From NCBI RefSeq assembly GCF_015752315.1, contig NZ_JADOVJ010000001.1:4394501-4458500 (forward strand): a stretch of DNA of 64,000 nt, read 5' to 3'. Below, piece after piece: positions 60,929 through 64,000 of the stretch; the first letter of the stretch is position 1, and every line of letters begins with the position of its first letter. The notes beneath the pieces are model-generated. The model made no database searches. It was not told the DNA's origin and saw only the letters and a program-made list of their open reading frames with translations. The translations under genes and the position numbers were made by a program. The DNA comes from Nocardioides luteus (GTDB taxonomy: Bacteria; Actinomycetota; Actinomycetes; Propionibacteriales; Nocardioidaceae).

Positions 60929-61354
60929 TCAGGCGAGGGCGGCGTCGAGGGTGATCGTGGTGCCGGCGAGCGCCTGGCTGACCGGGCAGCCGGCCTTGGC
61001 GGCCTCGGCGAGGCTGACAAAGGTCTCGTTGTCGAGGCCCTCGACCACACCGCGGGTGGTGAGCTTGATGCCGGTGATGCCCTTGCCCGGGGTGAACTCG
61101 ACCTCGGCGCTGGTCTCCAGGCTGGTCGGCGGGGTGCCGTTGTCGGCGAGGCCGTTGGAGAAGGCCATCGAGAAGCAGGACGAATGGGCGGCGGCGATGA
61201 GCTCCTCGGGGCTGGTCTTGCCGCTGGGCTCCTGCGAGCGGGCCACCCAGGTGACGTCGTACGTCCCCAGGCCCGAGGAGTCCAGCGTCACCTTGCCGGC
61301 GCCCTCGAAGAGCGAGCCCTCCCAGACGGTGGTGGCGGTGCGGGTGGTGGCCAT
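60929..61354 (-). CDS. osmC: OsmC-family peroxiredoxin
   Basis: A 141-residue thiol peroxidase of the OsmC/Ohr superfamily. I chose ATG 61354, which has GGGAG six bases upstream. The two redox Cys residues are present: Cys60 in AAHSSCFSMA and Cys123 in AGCPVSQAL. The N-terminal ATTVWEGSLFEGAGKV and conserved QEPSGKTSPEELIAAAHSSC identify the OsmC branch. It reduces organic hydroperoxides in the cytosol. It is divergent from the globin gene by 89 bp, suggesting shared stress control. Confidence 0.92.
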   Translation of the reverse strand: MATTRTATTVWEGSLFEGAGKVTLDSSGLGTYDVTWVARSQEPSGKTSPEELIAAAHSSCFSMAFSNGLADNGTPPTSLETSAEVEFTPGKGITGIKLTTRGVVEGLDNETFVSLAEAAKAGCPVSQALAGTTITLDAALA

Positions 61355-61443
61355 CTTCATCTCCCAAAGATCGAGTGTGTGCGTACGCCCCCGATCCTGC
61401 CACGGGCCCGTGGAAGACGCAGCGTGGAAGGCCGCGTGGAACA

Positions 61444-61824
61444 ATGGTTCAAGTGACGTTCTATGAGGAGATCGGCGGGATGGACACCATCCGCACGATC
61501 GTGGCCAAGTTCTACGAGGGCGTGGCGACCGACGAGCTGATGCGGCCGATGTATCCCGAGGAGGACCTCGGTCCGGCCCAGGAGCGGCTGACCCTCTTCC
61601 TGGCGCAGTACTGGGGCGGCCCGACGACCTACTCCGAGCAGCGCGGCCACCCGCGGCTGCGGATGCGTCACGCCCCCTTCGAGGTCACCTCGGAGGCGCG
61701 TGACCGCTGGCTCCAGCACTTCCGCGAGGGCCTCGACGCCGCCGGGCTGACCCCCGAGCAGGACGCGCAGTTCTGGGCGTACGCCGAGCATGCCGCCAAC
61801 TTCATGATCAACACCCCGAGCTGA
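61444..61824 (+). CDS. glbO: Truncated haemoglobin, group II (GlbO/HbO type)
   Basis: A 126-residue 2-on-2 globin from the ATG at 61444 (MVQVTFYEEIGGMDTI). Diagnostic residues: FYEGVATDELMRPMYPEEDL, Tyr pair region LAQYWGGPTTYSEQRGHPRLRMRH (in part YWGGPTTYSEQRGHPRLRMRH cut to YWGGPTTYSE and PRLRMRH), where His of MRHAPF is the proximal haem ligand, and Trp in RWLQHF. Group II globins bind O2 tightly and are linked to redox or lipid oxidation chemistry rather than transport. Confidence 0.92.
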   Translation: MVQVTFYEEIGGMDTIRTIVAKFYEGVATDELMRPMYPEEDLGPAQERLTLFLAQYWGGPTTYSEQRGHPRLRMRHAPFEVTSEARDRWLQHFREGLDAAGLTPEQDAQFWAYAEHAANFMINTPS

Positions 61825-61844
61825 GCTGACCCCGGAATGGGCGC

Positions 61845-63743
61845 TCAGCCCACGTGGACGTGCGGCCGCCGTGACCTGTCCGGCTCAGCGCGGCGGAGCA
61901 CCTCACGGGTGGTCGGCGCGACCTCGCCGCCCCCGATGAACAGGAACCGCAGCAGGTTGACGACCGGGTTGCCCTCGGTCCACTCGAAGTAGATGTGCGG
62001 CACCACGCCGGTGACGTCGCGAATGTGGAGCAGCAGGGCCGCCAGCGCGTTGGGCACGGACGGGGCCTCCAGGCGCAGCACCCGGCGGCGTCCGGTCACC
62101 TCGCCGCGTACGGTCAGGGTGCCTTCGAAGTCCGACGGGTCGGTGACGAGCACCTCGACGAAGATGAGGTCGGTCTCGTCGGCCAGGTCGTTGTCGGCCA
62201 CGATCTGACGAAGCTTGTCCTCGTACTCCTCGGGACCCTCGGTGCCCTCGTGCTCGTTGGCGATCAGCCGGATCTGGCGGCGGGCACACTCGCGCAGGAA
62301 CGACTCGGCCCTCCTGTCCAGCTCGACGCCGGTCACGCGCAGCTCGAAGGAGCGCATGATCCGGGAGACCAGCGAGACGCCGATGATCGCGGCGATGAAG
62401 CAGGCGGCGATCTTGACGCCGTCGGGCCGCTCGATCACGTTGGAGACCGTGGTGTAGGCGAACACGGCCGCGATCAGGCCGAACAGCACCGTCCGGACCC
62501 GTTGGCCGGCCTTGCGCGCGGCCAGGGTGACCGCCACCGCGGCCGACAGCATCAGCACGAGCACACCCGTCGCGTACGCCCCGCCCTGGGCATCCACGTC
62601 GGCGTCGAAGATCCAGGTGATCAGGAACGCTGCCGCGGAGATGGTCACGACCAGCGGCCGGGTCGCGGCCGCCCACTCCGGTGACATCCCGTAACGCGGC
62701 AGGTAGCGCGGGATCAGGTTGAGCAGGCCGGCCATCGCCGAGGCGCCGGCGAACCAGAGGATGAGGATCGTCGAGATGTCGTACGCCGTCCCGAACGCGC
62801 TGCCGAGGTAGTCGTGCGCGAGGTAGGCCAGCGCCCGGCCGTTGGCCTCGCCGCCCTCCTCGAACGCCTCGGCGGGGATCAGCAGGGTGGTCACCCAGGA
62901 GGAGGCGATCAGGAACACGCTCATCGTCAGGGCGGCCGCGGTGAGCAGCTTCTTGGTGCCCCGGACCCGGCCGGCCGGGTCCTCCTCGGTGTCGCTCGGG
63001 TCGCCCTCGACCTGCGGCATCACCGCGACGCCGGTCTCGAAGCCGCTCATCCCGAGGGCGAGCTTGGGGAAGACCAGGAGCGAGACGGCGATCATCGTGG
63101 TGACGTTGCCGTGCTCGACGAAGAGCGCGTCGTTCCAGCGGGTGAAGACGCTCGGGTCGCTGAACACGTGCACCAGGCCGACGGCGATCACGATGGCGTT
63201 GAGGGTGAGGAAGGTGACCACCAGGCCGACCGCGATCCCGATCGCCTCCTTGAACCCCTTCAGGAAGACCGCGGCCAGGGCGGCCAGCAGCACCAGGGTG
63301 ATCACCATGTTGTGCCCGTGCCAGGTGGACGGGAAGAGCGGGTTCTCCACCACGTGCGCGGCGCCGTCGGCAGCCGAGAGGGTCATGGTGATGATGAAGT
63401 CGGTGGCCGCGAAGCCGAGCAGGGCGAGCACGAACGCCTTGCCGCCCCAGCGGGACAGCAACCGCTCCAGCATCGCGATCGAGCCCTGCCCGTGCGGGCT
63501 CTCGGCAGCGACGCGGCGGTAGACGGGCAGCGCGCCGAGCAGCGTCAGCCCGACCAGCACCAGTGTCGCGATCGGCGAGAGCAGCCCGGCGGCGAGGGCC
63601 GCGATGCCCGGCTGGTAGCCCAGCGTCGAGAAGTAGTCGACACCGGTCAGGCACATCACCTGCCACCACGGGTGCTTCTTCTCGGGGGTCTCGGCGAGCT
63701 CTTCTGCGCCCGAGACGCCGCTCTCGGTGGTCACTGCGGTCAC
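61845..63743 (-). CDS. APC-superfamily permease with cytoplasmic C-terminal domain
   Basis: A 632-residue transporter (GTG start). About twelve transmembrane helices lie between 45 and 475. The first carries the unwound-helix motif [20 protein letters not shown], as in amino-acid/polyamine (APC) and KUP-related carriers; [13 protein letters not shown] and [13 protein letters not shown] follow. The remaining 150 residues are soluble ([41 protein letters not shown]). A response-regulator gene lies next, which is suggestive of potassium or osmotic control, but the substrate is not certain. Confidence 0.78.
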   Translation of the reverse strand: MTAVTTESGVSGAEELAETPEKKHPWWQVMCLTGVDYFSTLGYQPGIAALAAGLLSPIATLVLVGLTLLGALPVYRRVAAESPHGQGSIAMLERLLSRWGGKAFVLALLGFAATDFIITMTLSAADGAAHVVENPLFPSTWHGHNMVITLVLLAALAAVFLKGFKEAIGIAVGLVVTFLTLNAIVIAVGLVHVFSDPSVFTRWNDALFVEHGNVTTMIAVSLLVFPKLALGMSGFETGVAVMPQVEGDPSDTEEDPAGRVRGTKKLLTAAALTMSVFLIASSWVTTLLIPAEAFEEGGEANGRALAYLAHDYLGSAFGTAYDISTILILWFAGASAMAGLLNLIPRYLPRYGMSPEWAAATRPLVVTISAAAFLITWIFDADVDAQGGAYATGVLVLMLSAAVAVTLAARKAGQRVRTVLFGLIAAVFAYTTVSNVIERPDGVKIAACFIAAIIGVSLVSRIMRSFELRVTGVELDRRAESFLRECARRQIRLIANEHEGTEGPEEYEDKLRQIVADNDLADETDLIFVEVLVTDPSDFEGTLTVRGEVTGRRRVLRLEAPSVPNALAALLLHIRDVTGVVPHIYFEWTEGNPVVNLLRFLFIGGGEVAPTTREVLRRAEPDRSRRPHVHVG

Positions 63744-63899
63744 CCGATCAATTCTTCAGACCGACCGGCCGCGATACCTCATCCGAGCCCCGCGGGAAGG
63801 CGTAAGGATTCCGTCAAGATTCCGTGGGGCGGGTGTCAGCGGAGCGTCCAGAGCCCGGCACGGGGTCCAATACGCGCCCACGCTGGTCGAGTGGAGCTG

Positions 63900-64000
63900 C
63901 TACTCCCCCGGGTCGAGGGTGTAGCCGACACCCGGGGTGGTGACGAGGTAGCGCGGGTGGGCGGGATCGTCCTCGAGCTTGCGGCGGAGCTGAGCGGCGT
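63900..64000 (-). CDS. OmpR-family response regulator, C-terminal fragment (cut by window edge)
   Basis: The last 33 codons of a minus-strand gene that starts beyond the window. They read QLRRKLEDDPAHPRYLVTT followed by PGVGYTLDPGE and a TAG stop, the end of a winged-helix DNA-binding domain as in OmpR/PhoB/KdpE. Which regulator it is cannot be told. The 156 bp between it and the APC-type gene show no clear element. Confidence 0.85.
   Translation of the reverse strand, partial: AAQLRRKLEDDPAHPRYLVTTPGVGYTLDPGE

Overview
The window looks like the chromosome of a high-GC actinobacterium, most likely a Nocardioides-like member of the Propionibacteriales. The base composition is very GC-rich and GTG starts are common. 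Family markers agree: a mycothiol-linked Mrx2-type oxidoreductase, an acyl-CoA carboxylase epsilon subunit beside its beta subunit, a SigE-family sigma factor, a group II truncated haemoglobin, and a HelR-type RNA polymerase recycling factor behind a rifamycin-associated element. No rRNA, tRNA, CRISPR array or prophage was recognised. Genus is inference; I could not run any search.

Left part (1-25 kb). A small alarmone synthetase is followed by a seven-gene minus-strand operon (8.7 kb back to 0.9 kb). It encodes a Liv-type ABC transporter (binding lipoprotein, two permeases, two ATPases), a secreted LamG-like protein and a secreted PQQ-type sugar dehydrogenase with a LamG tail. A divergent LacI-type regulator and two abutting LacI-type operators control it, and a release-factor-like rescue protein (ArfB type) overlaps the regulator gene. 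An IS481-family element sits exactly at the arfB stop codon. Next come an AbiEi/DUF559-like protein fused in frame to a GNAT acetyltransferase and flanked on both sides by short GATC-centred repeats, then an acyl-CoA dehydrogenase, a CoA-binding protein and a divergent Lrp/DUF2000 pair. purE and purK are separated by about 7 kb carrying a leader peptide, an FtsX-type ABC export cluster with two different ATPases, and an SNF2-type helicase.

Middle part (25-46 kb). This holds an orphan winged-helix protein, a class III nucleotide cyclase, BirA divergent from the acyl-CoA carboxylase beta/epsilon genes (biotin ligation next to a biotin-dependent carboxylase), a GT87-like membrane glycosyltransferase, a SigE-family sigma factor with a membrane partner, and a DUF885 metallopeptidase-like protein. 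A 678-bp gap follows with an unusual symmetric structure: two inverted 89-bp cloverleaf-forming repeats enclosing four AT-rich dyads. Next is a YtfQRT-YjfF-type sugar ABC operon, then an AlkZ/YcaQ-like protein, a VOC protein, two GOLPH3-like (GPP34) proteins around an epoxide hydrolase and WYL regulator, and a DUF3626/CTP-synthase-like pair.

Right part (46-64 kb). Mostly housekeeping and envelope genes: metG, a secreted peptidoglycan amidase, two mycothiol-type (TIGR03086) proteins, a lipoprotein, the Mrx2-like oxidoreductase, a CHAP-domain secreted protein, aminopeptidase N, helR, a small membrane protein, an MscS channel, OsmC, a truncated globin, an APC-family permease and the end of an OmpR-type response regulator cut by the window edge. 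Several convergent gene pairs are separated by palindromic repeats or clean terminator hairpins.
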